64,000 nt of DNA from Massilia polaris (GTDB lineage: Bacteria > Pseudomonadota > Gammaproteobacteria > Burkholderiales > Burkholderiaceae_D), in contig NZ_JABBGG010000005.1 of assembly GCF_012927275.1 (NCBI RefSeq), positions 124,001-188,000 of the forward strand, given 5' to 3'. Positions within the stretch are counted from its first letter, which is position 1; each line of letters begins with the position of its first letter. Below, one piece after another: positions 40,952-49,462 of the stretch. A program made the position numbers and the translations under genes. The notes below the pieces were generated by a model, which saw only the letters and a list, made by a program, of their open reading frames with translations, was not told where the DNA came from and searched no databases.

Positions 40952-41668
40952 TTATTGTCCCGATAACAGCGCGGCGATCGCCCCCGCAGGGGCTTGTGCC
41001 TGTACAGTCAGGTCGCTCCGCTTTTCCTCCCAGCTAGCAACGAATTGTTCTGCCCGCTCAAGTTCCTGCGGCGACATTTTCGCGGCCAGCAGGGTTAAGG
41101 TGGTCTGGGCGCTTGCACTGACGGACTTTTCCGATATCAGTTTCGACAGTTTGAAGTAGGCATACGCCATCGCATGATCGACCGGACCGACGCGGCCCGA
41201 ACCGTGCAGATTGGCCAGGTTGTAGGCCGCGATCGCATTGCCCTGATCCGCTGCCAGTTTCCACCATGTCGCGGCGCGTTCGTAGTCACCGCGCTTGTAG
41301 CTGATGATCGCGACATCGGACTGGGCTAGCGAGTAACCCGCCTTGGCCGCGATGAGCTTGTACGAATAGGCGCGATCTTCATCGACGGCGACCACCCCGG
41401 GGAACTGGCCCGCGAAATAGCATCCGAGCTTGTACGCTCCCAATGGGTCGTTCCCCTCTGCTGACTTCTGAAACCACGCGAATGCCTTTTTTGGATCCTT
41501 CGTTACGCTGCCAATTCCATTGTTGTACAGCATTCCCAAGTGATACTGCGCGGCCCGATTGCCTTGCTCAGCCAACGAGCGCAGCCGTGCGGACATGCTT
41601 TCGTCGAAAGCGATCGTGGGCGAAGCGAAGGCAAGCAGGATTGCAAACAGATAGAGCCGAAGTTTCAT
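40952..41668 (-). CDS. Secreted Sel1-repeat protein
   Basis: The 238-residue protein has a signal peptide ending near TIA-F (residue 20). About four Sel1 repeats follow (AAQYHLGMLYNNGIG, PLGAYKLGCYFAG, IAAYNLANLHGSG and neighbours). It is likely periplasmic and protein-binding. It stands alone, 232 bp from the divergent TetR gene. It is not closely similar to the 13-repeat protein at 14333. Confidence 0.75.
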   Translation of the reverse strand: MKLRLYLFAILLAFASPTIAFDESMSARLRSLAEQGNRAAQYHLGMLYNNGIGSVTKDPKKAFAWFQKSAEGNDPLGAYKLGCYFAGQFPGVVAVDEDRAYSYKLIAAKAGYSLAQSDVAIISYKRGDYERAATWWKLAADQGNAIAAYNLANLHGSGRVGPVDHAMAYAYFKLSKLISEKSVSASAQTTLTLLAAKMSPQELERAEQFVASWEEKRSDLTVQAQAPAGAIAALLSGQ

Positions 41669-41836
41669 GGGGACGTCCGTATAGGGTAAAAGGAAAGTAC
41701 GCGGGGCAAAGAATCGTCCCTAATCGCATGGGCGTCAACCCAAGGCGCAAAAGGTGGCGTCCGATGGCGCTGTGGGGGGGGCGTCCTGCGGTACTTGTTA
41801 ATCTGTTCAAGAAGTAAGAACAAGCGGGCAGAATGC

Positions 41837-41865
41837 TTGACGACCAGTTAACGCCAGTCTATATT
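41837..41865 (+). promoter_or_regulatory. Promoter of the TetR-family gene, with possible operator
   Basis: TTGACG (41837-41842) and TATATT (41860-41865) are separated by exactly 17 bp. Just downstream, GTAAGTAAGTTAC (about 41875-41887) has inverted GTAA/TTAC ends and could be the binding site for autoregulation. Confidence 0.6.
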
Positions 41866-41900
41866 AATGACTCGTAAGTAAGTTACCCGGATGGCAGCAC

Positions 41901-42551
41901 ATGGATTGCTCTTTCAATATGAAACCGCGCTGGGAGCGCCGCAAGGACGCGCGCCCCCAGGAGCTTCTGGCGGCTGCGCTGGACTTGTTCGTCGAACGCG
42001 GTTTCGCCTCCACCCGGCTGGAAGACGTCGCCAAGCGCGCCGGCGTGTCGAAGGGCACGCTCTACCTGTACTTCACGAACAAGGAAGAACTGTTCAAGGC
42101 AGTGGTCCGCAACAGCGTCGTGCCTGCCATCGACGCTGCCGAGGAAGACATCGCCGGCTTCTCGGGCCATAGCGCAGAGCTGCTGCGCCGCGTCGTGCAT
42201 GGCTGGTGGGACCGCATGGGCAAGACCAACGCCTCCGGCATCATCAAGCTGGTGATGGCCGAAGCGGGCAACTTCCCCGACCTTGCGAAGTTTTATCAGG
42301 AAGAAGTCATCGTGCGCGGCACCCGCGCCATGGCCACGATGCTCGATCGCGCCGTCGCGCGTGGCGAGTTCCGTCCGATCGACATCAATGTGATGACCCA
42401 GGTGCTGGTCGCACCGGTCTTGATGCTGATGACCTGGAAGCATTCGGTCGGCCCGTGCGCCCATGACCAGCTCGACCCCACTGCCTTCATCGATGCCTTC
42501 CTCGACATGGCGCTCAACGGCCTGTTGCCGCCTCCTGCAGTCCAGCCGTGA
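41901..42551 (+). CDS. TetR/AcrR-family transcriptional regulator
   Basis: The 216-residue protein has the N-terminal TetR helix-turn-helix (ELLAAALDLFVERGFASTRLEDVA, then AGVSKGTLYLYFTNKEELF). A helical ligand-binding half follows. The ATG at 41901 gives a short MDCSFN extension; the ATG at 41919 (MKPRWERRKD) is an equally plausible start. It lies upstream of the pcm-like/rhodanese/tolC genes with 162 bp between, so it might control the TolC channel. That link is inference from position. Confidence 0.88.
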   Translation: MDCSFNMKPRWERRKDARPQELLAAALDLFVERGFASTRLEDVAKRAGVSKGTLYLYFTNKEELFKAVVRNSVVPAIDAAEEDIAGFSGHSAELLRRVVHGWWDRMGKTNASGIIKLVMAEAGNFPDLAKFYQEEVIVRGTRAMATMLDRAVARGEFRPIDINVMTQVLVAPVLMLMTWKHSVGPCAHDQLDPTAFIDAFLDMALNGLLPPPAVQP

Positions 42552-42713
42552 GTTGCAAAAAGCGCCAGGTCGGCGTTTTCGCGGGTTCATTCCCTTTAAA
42601 CTGCAGACTGTCGCAATTTCTCGCTGTCTACGAACCCAGATCGCTAAGATGTGGGTTCTGAGGCCGTTCAACGATAAAATATCGGATTATTATTTTCCCA
42701 CCGAGTCATAAAG

Positions 42714-43367
42714 ATGAATATCGAACAAGCCCGCTTTAACATGATTGAACAGCAGATCCGTCCATGGAACGTGCTGGACCAGGACGTGCTCGACCTGCTG
42801 GTAGTCGTCAAGCGCGAGGAATTTGTTCCGGCAGCTTGCAAGGCCTTGGCGTTCGTCGACACCGAAATCCCGCTGCCAGGCGGCGAGGCGATGTTCACGC
42901 CGAAGATGGAAGCGCGCATTTTGCAGGAAGTTATGCTCAAGAAGCATGAAACTGTGCTGGAAATCGGCGCGGGCTCCGGCTACATGGCTGCACTGCTGGC
43001 GCACAAGGGCCGCCACGTGACGACCGTCGAGATCTCGCCGGAACTGAAAGCGCTGGCTGAGGCGAACCTGGCGCGTGCCGGCGTGGCCAACGTCAGCGTC
43101 GAAGAAGGCAACGGCGCTGCCGGCTGGGACAAGGGCGCGCCGTTCGACGTCATCGTGATCTCGGGCGCGCTGGAAGTGCTGCCGGAAGCCTTCCTCAAGC
43201 AGGTCAAGGTGGGTGGCCGCATCGCCGCGATCATCGGCGTCGCGCCTGTGATGTCGGTAAACATCATCACCCGCGTTTCGGACACGGCCTACGACACGGT
43301 CAAGGTCTTCGAGACCAGCGTCAAGCCGCTGGCCGGTGCGCAAGCTGTGTCGCACTTTACGTTCTAA
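42714..43367 (+). CDS. pcm: Protein-L-isoaspartate O-methyltransferase family protein
   Basis: The 217-residue SAM-dependent methyltransferase begins FNMIEQQIRPWNVLD. It has the REEFVP motif and the SAM site VLEIGAGSGYMAALLA (about residues 80-95), as in protein isoaspartyl methyltransferases. In the paralogous form common in betaproteobacteria near tolC, repair of isoaspartate is assumed but not proven. It is followed after 12 bp by a rhodanese gene. Confidence 0.85.
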   Translation: MNIEQARFNMIEQQIRPWNVLDQDVLDLLVVVKREEFVPAACKALAFVDTEIPLPGGEAMFTPKMEARILQEVMLKKHETVLEIGAGSGYMAALLAHKGRHVTTVEISPELKALAEANLARAGVANVSVEEGNGAAGWDKGAPFDVIVISGALEVLPEAFLKQVKVGGRIAAIIGVAPVMSVNIITRVSDTAYDTVKVFETSVKPLAGAQAVSHFTF

Positions 43368-43379
43368 GGCGGCCTGGCA

Positions 43380-43703
43380 ATGAAACACGTCACCGCACCC
43401 GAGCTCGCAGAGTGGCTGGCCGATCCGTCGCGCCCGCGCCCCGTGCTGCTGGACGTGCGTGAGGGATGGGAATGCGAGACCTGCAAGATCGATGGCTCGA
43501 CCCTGATCCCGATGAACACCGTTCCTGCGCGATTGCAGGAACTCGATGACGATGCCGAGATTGTCTGCATCTGCCATCACGGCGCGCGCAGTGCGGCGGT
43601 TGCGACCTTCTTGGAACGCAACGGCTTCACGGATGTGACCAATTTGACGGGCGGAATTCACGCCTGGGCTATGCAGGTCGATAGCACGATGCCGAAGTAC
43701 TGA
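43380..43703 (+). CDS. Rhodanese-like domain protein
   Basis: The 107-residue single-domain protein has the rhodanese start LLDVREGWECETC and the active-site loop CHHGARSA, with the catalytic Cys in C-H-H-G-A-R-S. The family carries sulfane sulfur or otherwise acts in sulfur transfer. It lies between the pcm-like gene and tolC on the same strand, an arrangement common in related bacteria. Confidence 0.9.
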   Translation: MKHVTAPELAEWLADPSRPRPVLLDVREGWECETCKIDGSTLIPMNTVPARLQELDDDAEIVCICHHGARSAAVATFLERNGFTDVTNLTGGIHAWAMQVDSTMPKY

Positions 43704-43779
43704 TCGTCAGCGCTTCGGAATCGGAAACAAGTCAGCTGCAAATTTACTTAACCTTTTGATGACTCCAACGGAGAATGCA

Positions 43780-45132
43780 ATGCAGAAATCCCTTATCGCC
43801 GTGCTGATTGCCAGCGCTGTTGTCTCGCTCAATGCACAGGCGGCCGACCTCCTCGACGTGTACAAGCAGGCACTGGCAAACGACGCGGTGTTCGCCAGCG
43901 CGCGTGCCTCGGCGGCGGTAGGCAGGGAAAGGGTTCCGCAAGGGCGTTCGCTGTTGTTGCCGACAATTGGCGCAAACGGCGCGATCGTCAAGAACGATAC
44001 CGATGTCTCGCCATGGAATGAAGGCGCTCCCCTGCCGAACGGCGCGATCGGCACGGTTCCTGGCAGCGCCAGCAACCTGCGCACCAACGAATACACGCTG
44101 TCGCTGGTGCAGCCGCTGTTCCGCTGGGCCAACTGGCAGACCTACCAGCAGAGCAAGCTGCTGCAGGCCGTCAGCGAAGCGCAGTTCGCGCAGGCACAGC
44201 AAGACCTGATCACCCGCGTGGCGCAGGCTTACTTCGACGTGCTGGCCGCTGAAGACACGCTCGAATCGACCCGCGCGCAGAAGACCGCGACCACCGAACA
44301 GCTGGCGTCGGCCAAGCGCAACTTCGAAGTCGGCACCCAGACCATCACCGACACCCACGAAGCTCAGGCCGCGTTTGACCTGGTCGTGGCGCAGGAATTC
44401 GCTGGAGTCAATGATCTGGAAGTCAAGCGCACCGCGCTGCAAGCCATTATCGGCACCGCACCATCGGCGCTGGCGCCGCTCAAGCTGGGCGTCGCACTGG
44501 CCTCGCCCCAGCCTGCGCTGATCGATCCGTGGGTATCGTCGGCAGAGAGCCAGAACTACGGCGTCGTAGCAGCCCAGCTGGCGCTGGAGTCCGCCAAGCG
44601 CGACATCTCGAAGAACCGCGCCGGCCACTACCCGACGCTGGACCTGGTTGCCAACTCGACCCACCGCAAGGTCAATGGCCAGGTCAACGCTTCGGGCACC
44701 ACGCAGAACAACGCCATTGGCGTGCAGTGGAACATCCCGATCTTCAACGGCTTCGCTGTAACCAGCCGCGTGCGTGAATCGATCGCGCTGGAAGACAAGG
44801 CCCGCAACGACCTCGAAGCCACGCGCCGCAACGCAGCACAGTTCGCCCGCCAGGCTTACCTGGGCGTGAACAGCGGGCTGGCGCAAGTCAAGGCGCTGGA
44901 AGCGGCCGAAGTGTCGAGCAACTCGGCGCTGGAATCGAACAAGCTGGGCTACCAGGTTGGCGTGCGCATCAACATCGACGTGCTGAACGCGCAGCGCCAG
45001 CTGTACTCGACCCGCCGCGACCTGTCGCGCGCGCGTTACGACACCATCGTCAACGGCCTGCGCCTGAAAGCGGCGGCTGGTTCCCTGCGTGAAGACGACC
45101 TGATCCCGGTGAACAACCTGCTGCAGAAATAA
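43780..45132 (+). CDS. tolC: TolC-family outer-membrane efflux channel
   Basis: The 450-residue outer-membrane channel component of type I secretion and drug efflux has a signal peptide ending NAQA-A. It shows the TolC repeat start L-L-D-V-Y-K-Q-A-L-A-N-D, the long coiled helices, and L-x-x-A-x-x-D-x-x-x-A-x-x-D-x-x-x-x-Q patterns. The ATG at 43780, with ACGGAG in front, gives the signal peptide; an in-frame ATG 24 bp upstream is less likely. A strong terminator follows. Confidence 0.94.
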   Translation: MQKSLIAVLIASAVVSLNAQAADLLDVYKQALANDAVFASARASAAVGRERVPQGRSLLLPTIGANGAIVKNDTDVSPWNEGAPLPNGAIGTVPGSASNLRTNEYTLSLVQPLFRWANWQTYQQSKLLQAVSEAQFAQAQQDLITRVAQAYFDVLAAEDTLESTRAQKTATTEQLASAKRNFEVGTQTITDTHEAQAAFDLVVAQEFAGVNDLEVKRTALQAIIGTAPSALAPLKLGVALASPQPALIDPWVSSAESQNYGVVAAQLALESAKRDISKNRAGHYPTLDLVANSTHRKVNGQVNASGTTQNNAIGVQWNIPIFNGFAVTSRVRESIALEDKARNDLEATRRNAAQFARQAYLGVNSGLAQVKALEAAEVSSNSALESNKLGYQVGVRINIDVLNAQRQLYSTRRDLSRARYDTIVNGLRLKAAAGSLREDDLIPVNNLLQK

Positions 45133-45148
45133 GCGGCAGTGCAAGGAG

Positions 45149-45172
45149 AAAACGGCGCCGCGGCGCCGTTTT
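45149..45172. terminator. Bidirectional terminator between tolC and gloA
   Basis: A 24-bp perfect palindrome has arms AAAACGGCGCCG and CGGCGCCGTTTT. It lies 16 bp after the tolC stop and 6 bp before the gloA stop. The A- and T-runs at both ends suit termination from both sides. Confidence 0.85.
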
Positions 45173-45178
45173 CTTGTT

Positions 45179-45586
45179 TCAGAGGCCCGCGCCGCGGCCG
45201 CTGTCCTTACGCTCGATAAGCTCGATCTTGTAGCCGTCAGGATCGGTGACGAAGGCGATGACCGTGCTGCCGCCCTTGACCGGACCCGGCTCGCGCGTGA
45301 CGTTGCCGCCGTTGGTCCGTACCGAGTCGCAGGCTGCGTAGATATCTTCCGCCGAGATCGCGAGGTGCCCGTAGGCCGTGCCCGGTTCGTACCTGTCCAC
45401 GCCCCAGTTGTAAGTCAGTTCCAACTCGGCGTGATCCGGGTTGTTACCGTAGCCCACGAACGCGAGCGTGTACTTATACTCAGGATTTTCGCTGGTGCGC
45501 AGCAGTTTCATGCCGAGCACCCGGGTGTAGAAGTCGATAGAACGCTGCAGGTCGCCGACCCGCAGCATGGTGTGCAGGATACGCAT
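45179..45586 (-). CDS. gloA: Lactoylglutathione lyase (glyoxalase I)
   Basis: This metalloenzyme turns the methylglyoxal-glutathione hemithioacetal into S-lactoylglutathione. The 135-residue protein has the metal ligands in [10 protein letters not shown] (His5) and in ELELTYNWG, and the later GYGHLAI-like [11 protein letters not shown] and [12 protein letters not shown]. The sequence [20 protein letters not shown] is diagnostic. It is a single gene transcribed toward tolC. Confidence 0.96.
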   Translation of the reverse strand: MRILHTMLRVGDLQRSIDFYTRVLGMKLLRTSENPEYKYTLAFVGYGNNPDHAELELTYNWGVDRYEPGTAYGHLAISAEDIYAACDSVRTNGGNVTREPGPVKGGSTVIAFVTDPDGYKIELIERKDSGRGAGL

Positions 45587-45688
45587 CCTTGCTCCTTGGC
45601 TATGTAAAGTAATTCAAGATTCTAAGCGCAAGGGCGAATTCCTGCCGACGCCAGATTCGTCGCTCCCGTACAGGAATGCTCAGCATGG

Positions 45689-45708
45689 GTTCCCGCGTGC
45701 GCGGGAAC
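45689..45708. repeat. REP-like palindrome
   Basis: GTTCCCGCGT followed by GCGCGGGAAC is a near-perfect palindrome (one central mismatch) in the 129-bp gap between gloA and osmC. Its CGTTCCCGCG...CGCGGGAAC form resembles dispersed intergenic palindromes common in betaproteobacteria. Only one copy is seen in this window. Confidence 0.45.
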
Positions 45709-45715
45709 GACGATT

Positions 45716-46141
45716 TCAGGCTTCGAGGCGAGCGTCGAGCGTGATTTTTGCGTTGAGCAGTTTCGACACAGGACAGTTGGCCTTCGCGTCCTGCGCAGCG
45801 GCGTCGAAAGCTTCCTGGCTGGCGCCTGGAATCTGTGCAACCAGTTGCAGGTGGACTGCCGTGATGGCAAATCCGCCGTCGACTTTATCGAGCGTGACGG
45901 TGGCGGTGGTGGCCAAATGCTTGGCGGTCATGCCCGCTTCGCCGAGCCTGCCCGACAGGGCCATCGTAAAGCAGCCCGCGTGCGCGGCGCCGATCAGTTC
46001 TTCGGGATTGGTGCCCGGGCCGTTTTCAAAGCGCGTGTTGAAGCCGTACTGCGTGTTGTCGAGTACGCCGCTTTGGGTCGAGATGAACCCTTTGCCGTCT
46101 TTGAGTCCGCCACTCCATGCTGCTGATGCTGAACGTTTCAT
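45716..46141 (-). CDS. osmC: OsmC-family peroxiredoxin
   Basis: This thiol peroxidase of the OsmC/Ohr fold reduces organic peroxides. The 141-residue protein has NPEELIGAAHAGCFTMALS with the first catalytic Cys, and AKANCPVSKLL with the second. The start MKRSASAAWSGGLKDGKG is the usual OsmC N-terminus, so I use the ATG at 46141 instead of a longer open form. It is monocistronic. Confidence 0.93.
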   Translation of the reverse strand: MKRSASAAWSGGLKDGKGFISTQSGVLDNTQYGFNTRFENGPGTNPEELIGAAHAGCFTMALSGRLGEAGMTAKHLATTATVTLDKVDGGFAITAVHLQLVAQIPGASQEAFDAAAQDAKANCPVSKLLNAKITLDARLEA

Positions 46142-46233
46142 TGGTGCCTCCATGGCTTTTTGGTTTCTAAAGTCATAGAGTGCCACGCTCGCGGCGCGGG
46201 AACTGTACGGGGACGCACAGAACCCTGCTGCCG

Positions 46234-47601
46234 TTATTTTCGCGCTGCGGTGGCTGGCGCCATTGCTGCCGGCGCCGCTGCTGGCGCACCGGCAGGCGTG
46301 ATGCGCCAGACGATGTTGCCGACATCGTCAGCAAACAGGATCGCGCCGGTCTTGTCGATCGCGACGCCAACCGGGCGGCCGTATGCGCGTTCGTCCTTGC
46401 TGAGGAATCCGGTCACGATATCTTGCGGCGGACCGTTCGGCATGCCGCCCGCGAACGGCACATAGATCAGCTTGTAGCCGGAATGCGGCTTGCGGTTCCA
46501 CGAGCCGTGCTGGCCGACCAGCGCGCCGTTCTTAAACTGCGGCATCAGGTTGCCGTCGTAGAACGCGAGGCCGAGCGAGGCCGTGTGGGCGCCCAGCGCG
46601 TAGTCGGGCTTGATGGCTTTCGCCACCAGGTCCGGGCGCGGCGGCTGCGGACGCGTGTCGACGATCTGGCCGTAGTAGCTGTACGGCCAGCCGTAGAAGC
46701 CGCCATCCTTGACGGACGTCATGTAGTCGGGCACGAGGTTGTCGCCCAGTTCGTCGCGCTCGTTGACGCTGGTCCAGAGTACCTTGCTCTCCGGATGGAA
46801 TGCCATGCCGACCGGATTGCGCAAGCCGCCCGCGAAAACGCGGCCCTTGCCGCTGGCGCGGTCGAATTCCCAGATCGCGGCGCGGCCTTCTTCCTTGTCC
46901 ATGCCGTTTTCACCGACGTTGCTGTTCGAGCCGACCGACACGTACAGCTTGCTGCCGTCGGGGCTGGCCACCAGGCCTTTGGTCCAGTGGTGGTTCATGC
47001 CCGCTGGCAGGTCGGCCACCTTGGTGGCTTTCGCGGTGATGCGGGTGTCGCCTTCCTTGTACGGGAATTTGACCAGCGCGTCGGCGTTGGCGATGAACAG
47101 TTCATTGCCGACCAATGCCATGCCGAAGGGCGAGGTCAGCCCGTCCAGGAACACCGTGCGCGAGGTGGCCTGGCCGTTCGGCCCGATGCCGCGCAGCAGC
47201 GTGATGCGGTTGGCGGAGGGCACGCCGGCGCCGGCCTTTTTCTGTTGCTGCGCCATCACCGCGCCCTTGATCTTTTTGACCACGCCGTCAGGCTTGTGTT
47301 CTTCCTTCTTCGGCGGCTTGTTGGTTTCGGCAACCAGTACGTCGCCGTTCGGCAGCACGTACAACCAGCGCGGGTGGTCGAGGCCGCCCGCATACGCATT
47401 GATCGCCAGGCCCGCGGCCGCGACGGGACGGGTGCCTTTCGGCCACGGCTGCGCCTTCGCCACGTTCACCGTCGGGATCAGCTGCTCTTCCGGCGCCGGC
47501 AGCGTCGGGTTCGGCCCGAAACCGGGTGGCATGGTTTGCGCAACGGCGGCTGCGCAGAGGGCGCTCAGGGCGAGGCCTTTGATCAATACGGCTGGCTTCA
47601 T
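46234..47601 (-). CDS. Sorbosone/PQQ-type soluble sugar dehydrogenase
   Basis: The 455-residue secreted beta-propeller protein has a signal peptide (cleavage near AVA-Q, residue 22) and a Pro/Ala-rich tail. Motifs are typical of the L-sorbosone dehydrogenase/GSDH family: GLDHPRWLYVLPNGDVLVAETN, ASPDGSKLYVSVGSNSN, GLRNPVGMAFHP and FYGWPYSYYG. The cofactor is probably PQQ and the action periplasmic. Its ATG overlaps the stop of the upstream small gene (ATGA), and GGAGG lies inside that gene, so translation is coupled. Confidence 0.88.
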   Translation of the reverse strand: MKPAVLIKGLALSALCAAAVAQTMPPGFGPNPTLPAPEEQLIPTVNVAKAQPWPKGTRPVAAAGLAINAYAGGLDHPRWLYVLPNGDVLVAETNKPPKKEEHKPDGVVKKIKGAVMAQQQKKAGAGVPSANRITLLRGIGPNGQATSRTVFLDGLTSPFGMALVGNELFIANADALVKFPYKEGDTRITAKATKVADLPAGMNHHWTKGLVASPDGSKLYVSVGSNSNVGENGMDKEEGRAAIWEFDRASGKGRVFAGGLRNPVGMAFHPESKVLWTSVNERDELGDNLVPDYMTSVKDGGFYGWPYSYYGQIVDTRPQPPRPDLVAKAIKPDYALGAHTASLGLAFYDGNLMPQFKNGALVGQHGSWNRKPHSGYKLIYVPFAGGMPNGPPQDIVTGFLSKDERAYGRPVGVAIDKTGAILFADDVGNIVWRITPAGAPAAAPAAMAPATAARK

Positions 47602-47906
47602 TGTTTTTTTCCTCCGGTTGGGGTGACGGTGTCGTGGTGACGCATGCCTTTGGCGGCATCGGCCCGCGGTATTGCCTGGCCGGATCCACCGCCGTGTGGG
47701 ACGGCCTCTTCGATGCCGCGGACACCGTGCAGGTCGGTGTCGACCAGTCCCTGTTCGAGGTCGCTGGCGGCTTGCTCCATGACCCCGCGCGGTTTGGCGT
47801 CCTGCCCATCCGGCGACTCGTCGCGTTCGTGCGGCAGGCGCTTGACCCCGTCATTCCTCGATTTGGCGTCGGTGTTGACCCTGCGGTCGCGTGCTTCGGT
47901 AACCAT
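47598..47906 (-). CDS. Conserved small hydrophilic protein, hypothetical
   Basis: The 102-residue protein is charged and probably disordered. It contains K-R-L-P-H-E-R-D-E-S-P-D-G-Q and a V-D-T-D-L-x-G-V-R-G-[IV]-E block. I have the impression of such sequences in small conserved hypothetical proteins of related bacteria. No domain or signal peptide is seen. It is translationally coupled to the sugar dehydrogenase by a 4-bp overlap. Function is unknown. Confidence 0.6.
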   Translation of the reverse strand: MVTEARDRRVNTDAKSRNDGVKRLPHERDESPDGQDAKPRGVMEQAASDLEQGLVDTDLHGVRGIEEAVPHGGGSGQAIPRADAAKGMRHHDTVTPTGGKKQ

Positions 47907-48005
47907 GTCTGCTCCCTCGCTGCTTGCGGTTCAATTGTGCAAAGGGTATCGCTTTGCCAAGAACCCGGTCGCCCAATTGGGCGCGGCCGCGCGAGGTAGC
48001 GGCGG

Positions 48006-48383
48006 TCAGGCCGAAGCGGTCGGTTCCCAGAGTTCGACCTTGTTGCCGTCGGGATCGATAAACCAGCCGAAGCGGCCGTACTCGTAGGAGGCGATGTCGC
48101 CTGCCAGGGTGCCACCGGCTTCGGCGACCTGCTTGAGTGCCCCGTCGAGGTCGTCGACGACCAGGTTGAACATGAAGCTGCTGGCCGATGGCGCAAAATA
48201 TTCGGTGTCCAGCATGAAGGGGCTGAACACGGTGCAGCCGCCGGCCGGCATCGCGGTCGGGAAGAAGGTCGCGTAGTCGGGCGATTCCGACGGCACGCCG
48301 AGCGCGCGCTGGTACCACGCCAGCAATGCTTTCGGGTCTTTCGATTTGAAGAAAATACCGCCAACGCCAAGTGCTTTTGCCAT
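48006..48383 (-). CDS. VOC-family (glyoxalase-fold) protein
   Basis: The 125-residue single-domain protein has the VOC fold repeat: GGIFFKSKDPKALLAWYQRALG, FNLVVDDLDGAL and WFIDPDGNKVELWEP. The family includes dioxygenases, bleomycin-type resistance and glyoxalase-like proteins, so no substrate can be given. The ATG at 48383 is chosen because MAKALGVGGIFFKS is the usual beginning. It is divergent from nadK. Confidence 0.85.
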   Translation of the reverse strand: MAKALGVGGIFFKSKDPKALLAWYQRALGVPSESPDYATFFPTAMPAGGCTVFSPFMLDTEYFAPSASSFMFNLVVDDLDGALKQVAEAGGTLAGDIASYEYGRFGWFIDPDGNKVELWEPTASA

Positions 48384-48542
48384 GTGTGTCTCCGTGAGGT
48401 TTGTTGTTGTCTTGCCGGAAACCGGCGCCACGCCCTATACTGTGCATTCATACAGCCTTCGGAGCGCCGGGGCGAAGTAGCAGCCGCAGGCATTATCGGG
48501 TAATCTCCTGCGTGACGCCATCAATCAAACGCCGAGACTTCT

Positions 48543-49445
48543 ATGCCCGATACGCCTGACATGCAGAAAACCATCGCGCTGGTGGTGCGTCCGAATACCG
48601 CAGGTATCGAGCAGCCCGTGCAGCAGCTGGTGGACTTCCTGCAGCACAGCGGCTACCACGTGGTGTTCGAGGCGGCCACCGCCGGGCACCTTGCGCTGCC
48701 GGGCGTCGAGGCGATGAGCGCGGACCAGATCGGCGCCACCGCCCAGACCGTGGTGGTGTTGGGCGGCGACGGCACCATGCTTGGCATCGCGCGCCAGCTG
48801 GCGCCGTACAACGTGCCGCTGGTCGGCATCAACCTCGGGCGCCTCGGCTTCATGACCGACATTTCGGTCGAGCGCATGATCCCGGCGCTGGACGCTATCC
48901 TGGGCGGCAAGGCGCGCTCGGAAAAGCGCACCATGCTGGAAGGTTGCGTCAAGCGCAACGGCGAAACCATCCATTGCGGCCAGGCCGTCAACGACGTGGT
49001 GGTGGCGCGCGGCGCCGGCGCCGGCATGATCGAGCTGAAGGTGACGGTCGACGGCAGTTTCATGTACAACCAGCGCTCCGACGGCCTGATCATCGCGACG
49101 CCGACCGGGTCGACCGCGTACGCGCTGTCGGCCGGCGGCCCGCTGCTGCATCCAAGCCTGGGCGGCATCGCGCTGGTGCCGATCGCGCCGCACGCGCTGT
49201 CGAACCGGCCGATCGTGGTGCCCGACACCAGCACCATCACGATCGAAATCGTGGCCGGGCGCGACACCAGCATCAACTTCGACATGCAGACGTTCGCCAG
49301 CCTGATGCACGGCGACCAGATCATCATTTCGCGCTCGCCGCACTACATGACCTTCCTGCATCCGGAAGGCTGGACCTACTACGACACGCTGCGCGAAAAG
49401 CTGCACTGGAACGAATACCCGGCGGGCGACTGCCGGCCGAAATAA
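48543..49445 (+). CDS. nadK: NAD kinase
   Basis: This enzyme phosphorylates NAD to NADP using ATP or polyphosphate. The 300-residue protein has the GGDGT motif (VVVLGGDGTMLGIAR, about residues 72-86), the NLGRLGFMTDI block, and GSTAYALSAGGP with the NE/D-type substrate site. It heads a plus-strand run nadK-recN-hemH. In many relatives hrcA lies just upstream of nadK; here a VOC gene on the other strand lies there instead. Confidence 0.97.
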   Translation: MPDTPDMQKTIALVVRPNTAGIEQPVQQLVDFLQHSGYHVVFEAATAGHLALPGVEAMSADQIGATAQTVVVLGGDGTMLGIARQLAPYNVPLVGINLGRLGFMTDISVERMIPALDAILGGKARSEKRTMLEGCVKRNGETIHCGQAVNDVVVARGAGAGMIELKVTVDGSFMYNQRSDGLIIATPTGSTAYALSAGGPLLHPSLGGIALVPIAPHALSNRPIVVPDTSTITIEIVAGRDTSINFDMQTFASLMHGDQIIISRSPHYMTFLHPEGWTYYDTLREKLHWNEYPAGDCRPK

Positions 49446-49462
49446 CAGAAGACCCCACCTAC

